Assembly: GCF_027409185.1 (NCBI RefSeq) | Contig: NC_084462.1 | Location: forward strand, 47,610,679 to 47,674,678 | Source of the DNA: Cynocephalus volans | Lineage: Eukaryota > Chordata > Mammalia > Dermoptera > Cynocephalidae | DNA length: 64,000 bases | Direction: 5' to 3' | In this document: positions 11,641 through 23,720 of the stretch, piece after piece | How the letters are laid out: each line of letters opens with the position of its first letter | How positions within the stretch are numbered: position 1 is the stretch's first letter | The notes under the pieces: model-generated | Databases searched by the model: none | Told to the model about the DNA's origin: nothing | What the model saw: the letters and a program-made list of their open reading frames with translations, nothing else | Program-made: the position numbers and the translations under genes

Positions 11641-12924
11641 GGTAACCAGATGATATTAACAGAATGTGTGACTTTCTAATTACTGGAAAAGTACAAGAAT
11701 GAGCAAGCAACATGTGTAAAGTGTTCATTTTGAAATAAAACTCCCCTTTTTACTAACAAATTTTAATTATTTTTTCTATGTGTATAAATATTCTCTTTGA
11801 TAATAGCAAGACTATAGAATGTTTTAAAAACCCAGTTTTTTTTAACCCACATCGTACATTTAATATATCAGACACTCTGCCAAATTTTATTCCAGAGAAC
11901 CGTGTTATTTTACAGCCTACCTGCAGTGAATGACAGAGTGCCTGTCACCCCACATCCAAGCCAACACACAGTTAAAATAAAAATGTAACAGTTACTTCCT
12001 CATTTTTAGCTCAACCACTAAGTACACCATGCACAAAAATTTTCCTGCCTTGAAGTAAAATGTTTAATTTTGCTTTAAAATGAGTTAGTGATATATTTAT
12101 ACACCAAGTGTATTTTTCCCCACAAAATAATTTAAAATCTCTCCAGAATGGGGCCAAATGCTAGATGCTTTCTGGTTTTAGCAAATATTTTGTTTCAGGC
12201 CAGAATTATAGTCAGGTATCTTTAAAATATTTGGTAATAATTATCACCATTCCATTGACAAGAGCCCTTTGGTGAAAACACTTACAAAATTAATCATGAT
12301 TATGATCAGGTTTGGATAATCGCTTTGTAAGTGATATTTTTGATTTTACTATCTAGTGTTCAGATGTTCATTTTTATTTATACCTCCCATAGGGAAGAAT
12401 GTAATCATGAATTACTACATATTTTCAAGGATTTTTTTTGTAATACTTCTGCCACCATCTTGCCTACATCTTCCTTTTTCTTAATAATGAAAAATAGTGT
12501 AAAGTGTAATATGAGATGACATATCAAGAAATGTCAAGTAAAACCTGAGGATCTGAAGGAGTAACAGAATCCAACCATTAGTATGGATGGATCTCTCCCT
12601 GCCGGTGAGAATACAATCTGAAACAGAAATTCTGTTCAATTTCTCTCTCCATTTGCCTTTATTTATATTATTTTTTTATCATAGCATAATTCATTTTATT
12701 CTTTTTTCATGATTACCTAGACATTTCAACATACACTCTTAATAAAAATAGTACTTTGAACAATTTTTGGACTACTCAATAAACTTAGACTACTTCAATT
12801 TAATATACCTTTTATTTGTGTTATAGGTGACATGTATTTAAATTAAGCTATATTTAAAATCCAACAAGACATTATTGTAATTATTTTATGTAGTCAATTA
12901 TCATCTCTACTTACCCACATATTA
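11641..12924. other. Unassigned AT-rich DNA
   Basis: No gene or named repeat was recognised. The open frame at 12331-12519 has no recognisable domain. Confidence 0.4.
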
Positions 12925-14345
12925 TCCTTTTTGTGTGTGCCTTTTCTTTCTGCATTTCAGTGCTCCTATATGGGCTCATTTTTATTTTGTCTGAAGAACT
13001 TCCTTTTAAATTTCCTTTAGTGCAGATGTGCTGTCAACAAATTTTCTGTTTTCGTTTGAGATGTCTTGATTCTGCTTTCAATCTTGAAGTACATGCTCAC
13101 TGGGTATAAAATTCTATGTGGCCCTAGAAATATTGCTGCAGCACTTTGAAGATCTGAGTTTTGCTTTCTGGATGTCATTGTTTCTGTTGAAAAGTCTGTG
13201 CTCGGGTTGATTGCTGCATCTTTAAAGATGTATGTCTTTTCTCTGGCTTCTCTTAAAGTTATTTATTTGCTCTTGATTTTCAGGCATTTTTATTTGATGT
13301 ATCCAAGTGTCATTTCTTTGTATTTATCATTTTTGGGAGTTGATTTATTTAATCACATTTGAAAAATTCTTAGTCGTTGTCTCTTTAATTATGATTTCTT
13401 TTCCGTTCTTCCTTTCTTCCCATTCAGTCACTCCAATTACATGCGTATTAAACATTTTTAATCTGCTCCACATCTTTTTCACACTTTTTAAAAATTTGGT
13501 TTTGTATTATTTTTTCTTTTTTTCTTTTTTGTGACTCAGTCTGAATATTCTTTTCTAACCTATCTTCCAGTTTACTAGTCTTCTCTTCAGTTGTATTTAA
13601 TTTGTTGATAAATCCATCATTTGAGTTCTTAATTCTAGTTATACTGTCCTTGGCTTATAGAATTTCTGTTGATTCTTTCTTCATCTAATTTTCATTTAAC
13701 TTTTTCATCTAATATCCTGACTGTATTAATCTTAAACACATTAATAGTTAAAAATAGTTATTATAAAATTCATGACTGATAACTCCAATACCTGCATCTT
13801 CTATGGTCTGTTTCTATAGTATATTTTTTTCTGTTGTGTTTTGTTAAGTCCTTCCCTTTTTGTACCTAATAAATTTATTTTTCCTGAATGCTTGACATCA
13901 TGTATAAAAAATCTAGAGACAATTTGAAGCTTTGGAAGGTGTTATCTTCTTTCTGTGAAAATTTACGTTTGCATGATCAAGCAGTTGGGGAAGTAGCACA
14001 TTGTCTTCATTTAATCCAATCATCAATTGTGTGGGTTTAAAGCTGGGCTTAGGAGGTTTTTGTAAGAACTAGCTTATTCCAAGTTCCTCTTTAATACTAG
14101 GGCTTATATTTTTTAAGGTCTTAATTGAGAACCCTGGCTGTGTATCAGGACTCCTTCACCTTATGGGCTCTGAACTCCAGTATTGCCATCCTGGCTGCAA
14201 AAGACTGCTGGAAGCTCAGGCTGTCAGTTGGCACTTTTTGCCCTCCTTATCAACTGTCCTTGGGAATCAGAAATTGCCTCAAGGAGAAAAGTGATGTCAA
14301 AGGAGAGGATAATCTCTCCATGATTCTCTTATCTCTGGAATCTTA
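12925..14345 (-). mobile_element. Old antisense L1: ORF1 C-terminal part and 5' UTR
   Basis: On the plus strand, 'tgcagatgtgctgtcaacaa' (13021-13040), 'cactgggtataaaattctat' (13098-13117), 'cagcactttgaagatctgag' (13140-13159) and 'ctccaattacatgcgtatta' (13431-13450) appear in order. Their reverse complement is the conserved C-terminal half of L1 ORF1p, including the segment read as ILYPV. 13750-14345 continues with text typical of an L1M 5' UTR read backwards ('tgaatgcttgacatcatgta', 13885-13904). All frames are broken. The element lacks its ORF2 here, so it is a fragment. Confidence 0.75.
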
Positions 14346-14377
14346 GCTTCTTTATTTTTGCTAGATGCTTGAATGTG

Positions 14378-14379
<2 letters not shown>

Positions 14380-14440
<61 letters not shown>
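14380..14440. repeat. Compound (GT)n(GA)n microsatellite
   Basis: About 21 GT units (14380-14422) run directly into about 9 GA units (14422-14440). The open frame that crosses it encodes only dipeptide repeats and is an artefact. It is likely polymorphic. Confidence 0.97.
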
Positions 14441-14441
<1 letters not shown>

Positions 14442-16094
14442 TTCACAATCAAGTAGTTTGGTTTTGGCACACAAGTTCTGCAAATCTATATACACATTGC
14501 TTCTCAGATCATCAGTGGATCAAAGAAATCTTTAGGTATATGGACATCTTTTCATCTATTTTTCTATTGACTCCATTAAAAAAATCTAAATTTGAATTTC
14601 ATATCATAGCCAACTGAGTTAAAATATACCTATTCCAATTTTTAAGGGTTACCTGCAGCTTTAAATTCTGCCTCAGAAAAACGCTTCAAAACTATTTCTT
14701 TTAAAAGTCTAATTTCCAAAGTGAGAAATAATAGCAAGAAGAATTTTTAAATTTTCTGGAAAAAATAATTGATTTTTAGAAATAATTGTGTAATTTACAT
14801 TGTATCTAATGATTAACTCAAATATTATAATTAACCTAGAAAATAAGTGGATATTATCTCTGTAATTTTGGAACACATCTATGAAATTATCAGTTGGAAC
14901 TATATTAGTTTCATTTAAATATATTTCATTTAAATATCTACTTTTTTCACACTTTAAAGGAATTTTCCTAAATTATGAGGACATTATTGGTATACAGGTT
15001 TGTTAAGTAAAGGTTTGTTCAACCCAGCGGAATTACTGAATGTCTGTGGAGTCCCACCCTAAATTTGTCATCACCCCTGTTGGTTATAAATTTTAAATTT
15101 TTGACATTGCAGAAGAAAATATCATTAAATATGAATTTGATTGTTGGCCTAATAAGTATTTTGCAAAAGTCATTTAAAAATAAATAAAAAGTAAAAATTA
15201 AAATTAAATAGAAATTTATTTGGCTTTCTAAAAAAATGTATTTGTTCTTTCTGACACTACAGTTTTGTCATTGAGATGGTGGTGTTTTCCGGTTGTGTCA
15301 CTAAACTGGAATAGCAGGAAAAGTGAATGAGCAGACAATTCAGACTTAAAAATAAAGTGTTTTAGCTATTGGCAGATGTCAAGACAACCTGAGACTTAAT
15401 GAATACTAAACTGCATACCTGCCGTCCTCATCTGTCTCCAGCACAGTTGACAAAACAAGGTAGTCTTGATGTCAAAACAGACTGGGAAGGAAGAAAGAAA
15501 GACAGAAACTTGGGCAGAGTTAAGAAGTCTTACTTTTTTACTTCAAGTTTCTTTTTTTATTCTAAATTATCTCCTAAACCCACTCTTATGTGCACCCCAA
15601 ATAAAGCATTTACTAGACCAGAGAAAATTAATCAGAAAGCATCTTACCACTACCTTCAACAATTTGTTAGATAAAATCCTATATACTCACATTTTTTTTT
15701 TCCTGTTAAAACCATGCATCTTCATAGTCCTTGTTTGAGAGCCAAACTTACATATGGAGATAGTGATTGATCTTGCTCCTCACTGAAGCCCTCTTGCTTT
15801 GACTCTCTGGTTCTCTTGGCTTTGTCTTTTTCTTGCCCTTGGGACTCATTACATGTTGGGATCACCCACAGTTCCATTCTTGGCCTATTCCCCTGCACAA
15901 AGAAATATTAATTAAATAAAAGCACCATTATAAACCAAGATAAATAAAATGCAAAAATAAAAAATATATCATGAAGAAACCTGAGCTAGTCTGGGAAGTT
16001 ACACTGAGCAAATGGCATCTGATCTAATATCTAAAGGTTGGATAGGTGTTATTAAGGAGGCAAAGAAATAGAAAAGGTGGGGGACGTTTGATTC
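14441..16094. other. Unassigned AT-rich DNA
   Basis: No gene or confidently named repeat was recognised. Two overlapping open frames at 15399-15738 are in different frames of the same stretch, without recognisable domains. Confidence 0.4.
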
Positions 16095-16420
16095 TGTAAA
16101 TTTTGTTGTATTGACCCTCTTACATTTTTGATTTTAGTTATTTGAGTCTTTTCTCTTCTTTCCTAGTCCATTAAGGTAAAGGTTTGTCAATTTTGTAGAT
16201 ATTATCAAAGTACCAACTTTTGGTCTCATTGATTTTCTGATTTTTTCTCTTTTCTACTTATTTTGTCTATGCTCTAATTTAATTTCCTTTGCTAGGTCTG
16301 GGCTTAGTTTGCTTTTTATTTTCTAGTTTCTTAAGGTGCAAACATGATGATCTGAGATCTTTTTTTTTTAATTAATGTATGCATTTGCATTAAGTAAATT
16401 TCCCTTTTAGCAAAAACCAA
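16095..16420 (-). mobile_element. Antisense L1 ORF2 fragment
   Basis: 'ggtaaaggtttgtcaatttt' (16176-16195), 'caacttttggtctcattgat' (16214-16233) and 'cctttgctaggtctgggctt' (16287-16306) are, read backwards, a well conserved piece of L1 ORF2 between the endonuclease and reverse transcriptase domains. The fragment has lost any open frame. Confidence 0.75.
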
Positions 16421-16759
16421 AAAAAAAAAAGATAATTTGGAGGAAACATTCAATGTGTGGGCACAGCATTTGAAAAGGCTCTGTTATGGAAGTGAATTGT
16501 GTTTAAGGAACTGAAAGGAGGCTGGTATGGCTGGAGTAGAGAGAAAGAGGTGACATGAAGACATGAAGAGGTGACATAAAAAGGGAAATAAGGCCAGACC
16601 TCTACCTTGACCTCGTGGGCTCCCTTAAGGATGTGGTGCTTTACTCTGAAGACAACAACATGCTACTGGAGTCTTTTAGAGCTGTGAAATAACATGATTT
16701 ATTTGAATTTTGAAAAGAACCCTCTGGCGACAATGTGAAGTAAAAACTGGAGAGGGAAA

Positions 16760-17405
16760 TATTGCGCACATTGCTGATAGAAATAAAAAAAATTGTATAG
16801 CCACTCTTGAAGAGTTGGCAGTGTCTTAAATTTACCTTATGACCCATAAATTACACTCCAAGGTATCTAAGCAAAAGAAATGAAAACATGTCTGCACAAA
16901 GATGTGTACATCAATGCCCATAGTAGCATTCTTCATAATTGCCAAAAGTAGAAATGATCTGAATGTGCATCAACAGCTGAATGAATAAATAAAATAAAAT
17001 GTATTTATTCAATGGTGTAACATTCTACAATAAAAAGGAACAAAGTACTTACAAACTTTGCTACTACGTGGATGAACCTCAAAAACGCTATGCTAACTCA
17101 AAGAAGTCAGACACAAAATACTACTATCTGTGTGAGTTTGTGTATATGAAGTATCCAGAAAGGCAAATCTATGGAAAATCCAAGTAGATTAATTTTTTCC
17201 ATGGGATGAAAGGGGGGTTAGAATGGGAAGTGACTGCTAATGAAGCCAAAAGATCTTTTAGGGTTGATGAAAGAAAATGTTCTAAAATTGGATTGTGATA
17301 GTTGCACAATACCTTAAATTTACTAAAAGTCACTGAATTATACACTTAAAATAAATGAGTTTTATCATATGTAAATTATCTGTCAATAAAGTTATTGAAT
17401 AGATG
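16760..17405 (+). mobile_element. L1M/L1ME-like 3' end, sense
   Basis: The stretch runs from the last part of ORF2 ('cacattgctgatagaaat', 16769-16786; 'gcccatagtagcattcttca', 16916-16935) through 'gtggatgaacctcaaaaacg' (17069-17088) and 'gtcagacacaaaatactact' (17106-17125) to a 3' UTR with 'gtgatagttgcacaatacc' and 'cactgaattatacacttaaa' (17331-17350). That order is the ORF2 end and 3' UTR of an old L1. A remnant frame at 16999-17187 is part of this decayed ORF2 and not a gene. Confidence 0.85.
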
Positions 17406-17570
17406 AATGAACAAGTAAATATAGAAACAGATAAATTGTGTATTTGCAAAACCCAGTTAAGAGGCCACTGAGACAGCCCTAGATAAAATGTAATGGCTGA
17501 AGCTAGGGTGGTGTCCTACATGGAGAGAATGGAATAGGTGTGAGAAATGCTTAGGAATTAAAATCAAAAG

Positions 17571-18767
17571 GAGTACAGGTATCTCTTCGACATGATGGTT
17601 TCCATTCTTTTGGGTGTATTTCCAGAAGTGGGATTTCTGGATTACATGGCAGTTCTATCTGTAGTTGTTTGAGAAACCTCCATAGTGTTTTCCATAATGG
17701 CTGCACTAATATACAGTCCCCCCAAAAGTGTAGGAGGGTTACCATTTCTCCACATCCTCACCAGCGTTTGTTATTCTCTGTCTATTTGACAATAGCCAGT
17801 CTAACTGGGGTGAGATGATGTCTCATTGTGGTTTTGATTTGCATTTCCTTGTTGCTGAGTGGCGTTGAACTTTTTTTATGTGTCTATTGGCCATTCTTAT
17901 ATCTTCCTTAGAGAAATCCCTATTCAGCTGCTTTGCCCATTTTTTAATTGGGTTATTTGTTCTTTTACTGTTAAGTTGTTTGAGTTCCTTGTATATTCTG
18001 GATAGTAGTCCTTTGTCAGATGCGTAGTTTGCAATTATTTTCTCCTACCTGTAGGTTATCTTTTTGCTCTGTTAATTGTTTCTTTTGCTGTGCAAAAGCT
18101 CTTTAATTTGATATAATCCCATTTGTTTATTTTTCCTTTTGTTGCCTGTTCTTTAGGGATCATATTCACAAAGATTTGCCAAGTCCTACTTGTTGAAGTG
18201 TTTCCCCTATATTTCTTTTACAATAGCCAAGAGTTGGAACCAACCTAAATGTCCATCATCAGATGACTAGATAAGGAAAATGTGTCATATCTACAAAATG
18301 GAATACTACTCTGCCATAAAAATAGAATGAAATATTGCCATTAGCAGCAACAAGGATGAACTTAGAGTAAATTATGTTAAATGAAACAAGCCAGGCACAG
18401 AAAAAGAAATACCACATGCCCTCACTTATAAGTAGGAGCTAAGGAAAAAAAAAACAAAACAAACAAACAAAAAAACCACAAATTAAAAAAAAAAAAGAAA
18501 AAGATACCACAACCACAATAATATGCTGAACTTTCAAAAGAAAACACAACTGAGGTTACCAGAGGTGGGAAAGGCGGAATTGGGGGGATAATAGAGGAAT
18601 TGGTAAAGGGCTACAAAAAACAATTACACTGTATAATGTTGAATATACTAATTATCCTGATTTGAGCATCACATATTGTACACAGGTACTGATTTTCAAT
18701 GCTGTACCTCACAGATATGTACAGTCAACTATGTTCCAAGAAAAATAAATAAATTAATTAATCAAAA
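17571..18767 (+). mobile_element. L1 copy with inverted 5' part (twin priming) and target-site duplication
   Basis: 17571-18220 is antisense L1 ORF2 3' sequence ('tccacatcctcaccagcgtt', 17749-17768; 'gtcctttgtcagatgcgtag', 18009-18028). At about 18221 the orientation flips to sense, with 'acaatagccaagagttggaa' (18220-18239), 'aaaatggaatactactctgc' and a 3' UTR running to an A-rich tail at 18741-18767. Direct repeats taaaatcaaaag flank the whole unit at 17559-17570 and 18768-18779. In L1 coordinates, the outer end of the inverted part lies just upstream of the start of the sense part, which is the signature of twin priming. The 3' UTR resembles that of the younger L1 pieces near 61-64 kb but is more diverged. 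All frames are dead. Confidence 0.9.
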
Positions 18768-18934
18768 TAAAATCAAAAGAAATTGAGGACATACTGGACA
18801 AAGGGACTTTGGTTTAGACTCTCTCCTGTGGAAATGCCAAATTGCTTGTGAGTACTTGAACATGCCATGTTTCTTCTCACCTTCCTCTCTGTGTGTTTAA
18901 CACTGGGTTTCTCAGGAGGGGCTTCCACACCATC

Positions 18935-19130
18935 ATCTACCTGGTGGACACCTGATTGCCATTCAAGACTCAAATCAAGTGTCATTTCCCTTTTGCAGCC
19001 TTCTTTGACCCACCTCACCTCTGTTGTGCCCCCCCAGAATGTCTCTCCCATTTCTACATTAGCATTTTATTGTACACTTTTGTTTACATGTCTGTCACTC
19101 CCATTTGATCACTGTTGTTAAACACCTGAT
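18935..19130 (+). mobile_element. L2 3'-end fragment
   Basis: 'attcaagactcaaatcaagt' (18961-18980), 'gtcatttcccttttgcagcc' (18981-19000) and 'attagcattttattgtacac' (19059-19078) follow the L2 consensus order ('caggtctcagctcaaatgtcacctc', 'gcactcatcactat'). L2 is an ancient LINE with no activity in eutherians. Both ends are approximate. Confidence 0.65.
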
Positions 19131-20204
19131 ATTTGGATCTTTCCTTCCATGGCAGCATCTCTGCCAGCCATGACTAAATGATCACAATATTATATCTCTT
19201 GCTGAGTCGGGATACCTTTCAAAACAGTGCCACAGGTCTCTTCTAACCAACTGGCATTGATACATCCATGAGCTCTATCGGTCATATCTGCTCTTGATTA
19301 TGATGTCCTTGACGATAGGCATCACTTATTTGTCCATGTGTTCTCTGCACCAGGAACAGAATAGATTCAATAAGTGGGTAAAAACCTTTTCAGGAAGATG
19401 CTTCCAGATTTACCCATACTTGATATACAAAGCAATTTATTCCTACCTACCATATCTCTTTCACGGCAATAAACTCTGATTTTCACCCTCAGGTAGCAAA
19501 AAACTTTGCTGAATATCATCATAGTTTATTTCCATATTTTTCTTCTGAATCCTGTGTGTTGGTGAGTATAGGCACAGTCTTTAGTCTTCCATTGTAAACT
19601 ACCAAACTGCAATCTTATTATGGGACTTGGGATTTACACAATAGCCTTTACATTTTAGACATTCTGCTTTTCAGAGCTAAAGCTTTCTAAGTCAGGAATC
19701 AGGATAATGATTTAGTTAGTTATTTCTTTGAACCAGCTACTTTGGTGACTCATTTTTCTCCCTAACCCGTGCTATTATACACTAATCCATACATTACTTC
19801 CCTTCAATACAAATGACACAGACTGTTTACTTAGGATGATTTTGCAATATGCACATTAACAAAGACTTTGTGAGCAGGAAGAATACCAGTTATTCAACCA
19901 ACTTAAAGAAACAGCTGAGTGTAGACAAGCTTAGCAGGGTGTTAAACATCCATTAATAATGGCAGGGTGACAAACTTGAAGGTTTTGATTTAAGTTCAGA
20001 TGAGCACGCCAAATTCAGGGCTTGGCCAACTGTATTTCTAGGTTTCTCTTAGAGAAAAACAGTCTTGAGCACATAGGGATGTTTGGCTATACGAGTGTTA
20101 TATGGCAGACATTTTCATAGCAGCTTGTGTAATAATTACTATGATGTTGCATATGAAAATTATTATAAATGTTGAACTTTGTAAGTTAGTCCAGATTTCA
20201 AATG
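19131..20204. other. Unassigned AT-rich DNA
   Basis: No gene or named repeat was recognised. The open frame at 19294-19479 has no recognisable domain. Confidence 0.4.
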
Positions 20205-20445
20205 CAATCAAATGTCACTTAACAATGGGGATACTTTCTGAGAAATGTCATTAGGCGATTTTGTCGTTGTGCAAACATCATAGAATGCCCTTGCACAAAC
20301 CTAGCCTTATACAAACCAGTAGGTGGTATAGCCTACTGTATACCTACACTGTCTGGAATAGCCATTATAATCTCATAGGACCACTGTCATACACACTGTC
20401 TGTCATTGACTAAAACATCATTATGTGATGCATGACTTATTTGAC
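20205..20445. mobile_element. Tigger-like non-autonomous DNA transposon
   Basis: 'tgtcacttaacaatggggat' (20213-20232), 'gcgattttgtcgttgtgcaa' (20255-20274), 'gtatagcctactgtatacct' (20326-20345) and the reversed terminus 'acatcattatgtgatgcatg' (20415-20434) form a well known mammalian non-autonomous element of the pogo/Tigger (TcMar) type. The two termini are imperfect inverted repeats of about 25 bp. The exact subfamily was not determined. Confidence 0.75.
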
Positions 20446-20884
20446 TCTGTTTTTCTCAATGGCTGTGTTTCTCACATCACTTGTATTGACTGATGTTTCA
20501 GAAAATACCATCACAATAGTCTGAAGATCTTATTCCCTTTTAGAAACTTTAGCCAAACTTGTTTCATTCTTAGTGGCAAAAATCACTATTTCCCTTCCAT
20601 TTTTATTAATTCCCAAATTATATTGTGGACACATCTGTCTTTTCCACCAACCAGTAAATTCTTTGAAAACAGGAAGCATGCTGTTTATTTCATATTTTAT
20701 TTGCTCCTCTCTATTTTAGGTGCTCAACTAGTGTTACTAAGAATCTGTTACATATAAAAAAATTACATATATGTTTACGTTAGGACCGTTTCTTCATGGT
20801 TAATAAGAAATTTCACCACTGTTGAAATGACTAGTTTTCTCTAGTTTCACGTAAAATCAATAGATTTTTTTTGACACCTGCTGA

Positions 20885-21128
20885 TCGATTACTGTGAGTT
20901 GGACATTGTAATGATCACTTTGTATCTGAGTTTCTCAATTAGTACTTATGAAATAAGTGAATACTAATAAATAAATAAATAACCTCTGTATGAAATAAGT
21001 GCTATTATTATCGCCCCTCTGTAGATGAGAACACAGAACACAGTTAAAAAACTCTTCCTTGGTCACACAAGCCACTAAATGGAAAAGCCCAGATTCAACC
21101 AGGCCCAGGACTCTGAAGCCCAGAATTT
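20885..21128 (+). repeat. MIR carrying an internal 42-bp duplication
   Basis: 'attactgtgagttggacatt' (20889-20908), 'tgctattattatcgcccctc' (21000-21019), 'gtagatgagaacacagaaca' (21022-21041) and 'cacacaagccactaaatgga' (21063-21082) give MIR sense order through the tail ('gattcaacc', 'gactctgaagcc'). The 13-mer tatgaaataagtg occurs twice (20947-20959 and 20989-21001), separated by a TAAA-rich 29-bp piece. This looks like a local tandem duplication or a small A-tail insertion. Confidence 0.75.
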
Positions 21129-21299
21129 CCATTTTATTTTATTTCTAGGAAGATACCTATTTTCTTGCTTCTCCCAAGATGAGAAAACCAAAGTTTTGGT
21201 TTGTTTTGTTTTGGTTTCCTCTCCCGAGAAAAATGAAGCTTTTTGTCTGGTGGTTAAGATCAATATTCCAGGGTTTCCTTTATGTTTTTTTTTCTTTTG

Positions 21300-22105
21300 T
21301 TGATGTCATGAATCTAATCTGTCAGAAAATCCTGTCATCTCCAACTTCCAAATCTGTCTAGAATCTCACCACTTCTCAGCACTTTCGCTGCTACAACTCT
21401 GGTCTCAGCCACCAGTGACACTCACCTGATCATCACAATACCATCCCCTCACTTCCCACTGCTGTCTTTCTTGCACCCCTATTGACAATTCCCAAAACAG
21501 GAGGTAGAGGGTTCTTTCAAAAAGCCAAGTTAGATCGTGTCGCATGTTGCATCTAATCCCAGTGATATCCCATCTCGCTTCCAATAAAAGAGCAAGTCTT
21601 TCTGAATTGCTCTACATAATTTGCCACCACTGTCTACACTCAGCTTTCTGTCATCATCCCTTACTACTCTGCCTCACATGCATCCTGCCTGAGCCATGCC
21701 ATCTCCTTCCTGCCCTTCCAACTCATGACCCTCTCCTGCCCCAGGGCCTTTGCACTTGCACTTGCCATTGCTTTTGACTGGAATACTCTTTCCCAGAACA
21801 ACTGAATGGTTCTCTTCCTCACTTCCTTTAAGGCTTTGATTAAATCTCCCCTTTTCAGTGAGTCCTCCTCTGACTGTGATATTTAAAATGATAATATGCT
21901 CCTAGTTCATTTTTCTTCATAGCATTTATCACCATCCAATGTACTAGGTTTTAATTATGTATTTCTTTGATGTCTGACTCCACCCAGTAGAATGTGAGCC
22001 CCCTCAGGGCAGGGCTTTGTTCCATTCACAGCAGCATCTCTAGGAATACGTACCATTGCTTTGCACATAGTAGGCATTTGATAAATATTGTGGAATCAGT
22101 AGTTT
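21300..22105 (+). mobile_element. L2 3' end, long and well preserved
   Basis: This is the clearest L2 in the window. 'ccccagggcctttgcacttg' (21739-21758), 'gcttttgactggaatactct' (21770-21789), 'cttcatagcatttatcacca' (21915-21934), 'gtagaatgtgagccccctca' (21987-22006), 'gggcagggctttgttccatt' (22006-22025) and a terminal 'gcacatagtaggcatttgat' (22062-22081) follow the L2 consensus in order over about 800 bp. It covers the C-terminal ORF2 codons and the 3' UTR. No frame is intact. Short frames inside it (for example 21544-21777) are L2-derived. Confidence 0.9.
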
Positions 22106-23309
22106 TCATAGAACTGTACATCAATAGTTTTCTAGCATGTCTTTCAGACTGGATGAAGAAGAAATTTTGAAATATTTTGGTGTTGTTAATTAAACCTTTA
22201 AGTAATAAAAGAGCAGGGAGGATTTCCTGTGGTTGACTGTGGTTGGTTATCATCTGCTGATGTTTGGGTAACTCAGATATTCATGTAACCCACCCACCAG
22301 TCATTTCACAAAAATTTATGAAATTTCCCTCTCTCCACTAATAGCTATCAACTTTCAAATATAGATTTGAGCTGAAACAACCTCCAGCCCAGCGTTAGAC
22401 TCTGACTATGGCTTTTTCAGAGACATTTATACTTAGTGTTAGGCAAACTCAGTTTTAGTATTGCAAAAATAAACTGCACAATAAGGGGATTTATTGCACA
22501 AATCTGCACAATAACAGATTTCTGTTAGTTTCTATCAAAGGCAGGATGCAGTTTTTTTTTAAGAGGAAGTAACAAAAAGATGTTTACATTTTTACTGCAT
22601 ATTACCTTATAATAATTCAGATGCTCAGTTAGTTCCTTGTGAATTTTATATAAAATTCTTCAAAATTACAACTTTGTTAGATTCCAAAGTATGCATTTTT
22701 TAAAATGCATAACATGAGCAATAATTTAGAATACTCTATTAAAATGATTAATAAAATAATTAAGCCAAATACTAAAGAAACATCAAAATATAAATCTTAT
22801 AGGTGTTTCTCTAAGTTAAGCTGTTGTCCAGATCAGTAAAAATCAGTAATTTATTTTTAAATTCATGTATTCATTCATTCATTCATTTAAGCCCTCTGCA
22901 TTCCACAAATATTATATTCTTTATATAATCTGCACTAAGAGTATATAAAGCAAAAGAATAAGATCCAAAGATTTCACTAACTGGATAGACCAATAAGTCA
23001 CTTTTGATATTATATCTCATTCCTTTCACTAGACAACAAGTACAAAAAAATTACTGGGACAAACTATTTGAGGAGGCAAGAATTAAAATAGATGTCTCTA
23101 TGACTAAAATGAAAGTAGAGTTTGGAAACAAATGGTACAAGCTTCACTCAGAAAACTGACTTACCCTCAGCAGTGCTGTATGAATGAGGTTGCGGGTAAA
23201 GGTGTTAGAATGCAGCAACACTTACTGTATCTTCCTTTCTCTAATATCTTTCAAAACCCTTTCTAGCCTTTCTCTATTATGCATAGCTATTTATGTCGCA
23301 TGAAAGTAG
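22106..23309. other. Unassigned AT-rich DNA with a short (ATTC)n run
   Basis: No gene or named mobile element was recognised. A short tetranucleotide run of ATTC units is at 22869-22888. Confidence 0.45.
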
Positions 23310-23720
23310 TCTGTTCTTCCTGCAAAATGCATTGAAACCCTTTGTCTTAAGCCAAGGCAGTTTCCTTCAGGAAGCCTTCTTCATGTCTGGTCTAGGAGAC
23401 AGGTCTCTGCAAGTGATCCTGAGACTTCCCTTCCACACTTCTTTTTGTTATAGCATGTATGTATTTTAAATTATTAAAATTATATACTTACCTGTCCAGT
23501 TTCCCCACTAAGATTGTCAACTCAGAAAAGGCTGGGATTGACAGGGTTCTGGAGAGCTTCTGGATAGCTGAACAGGTGGAAGTTCCTGAACGGTGGCGTG
23601 TCCAAAGAGGACATGGAAGCTGCACCTCCTCTTTGAAACACCTTTGAGACACCTCCCCCCCTTAGCACAGTCCCTGTATTTAAGTAGCTGTTTCATAAAT
23701 ATTAATTGAATAAATAAGTT
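23310..23720 (+). mobile_element. L2-like 3'-end fragment with a foreign central stretch
   Basis: 'gtttccttcaggaagccttc' (23361-23380), 'agtttccccactaagattgt' (23498-23517) and 'cttagcacagtccctgtatt' (23660-23679) match L2 landmarks in order. The piece from about 23545 to 23645, containing 'ggtggcgtgtccaaagagga', does not belong to L2 and I cannot identify it. Confidence 0.55.

Noticed and set aside
14369-14617. Open frame through the GT/GA microsatellite
   Set aside because: It encodes dipeptide repeats generated by the microsatellite.
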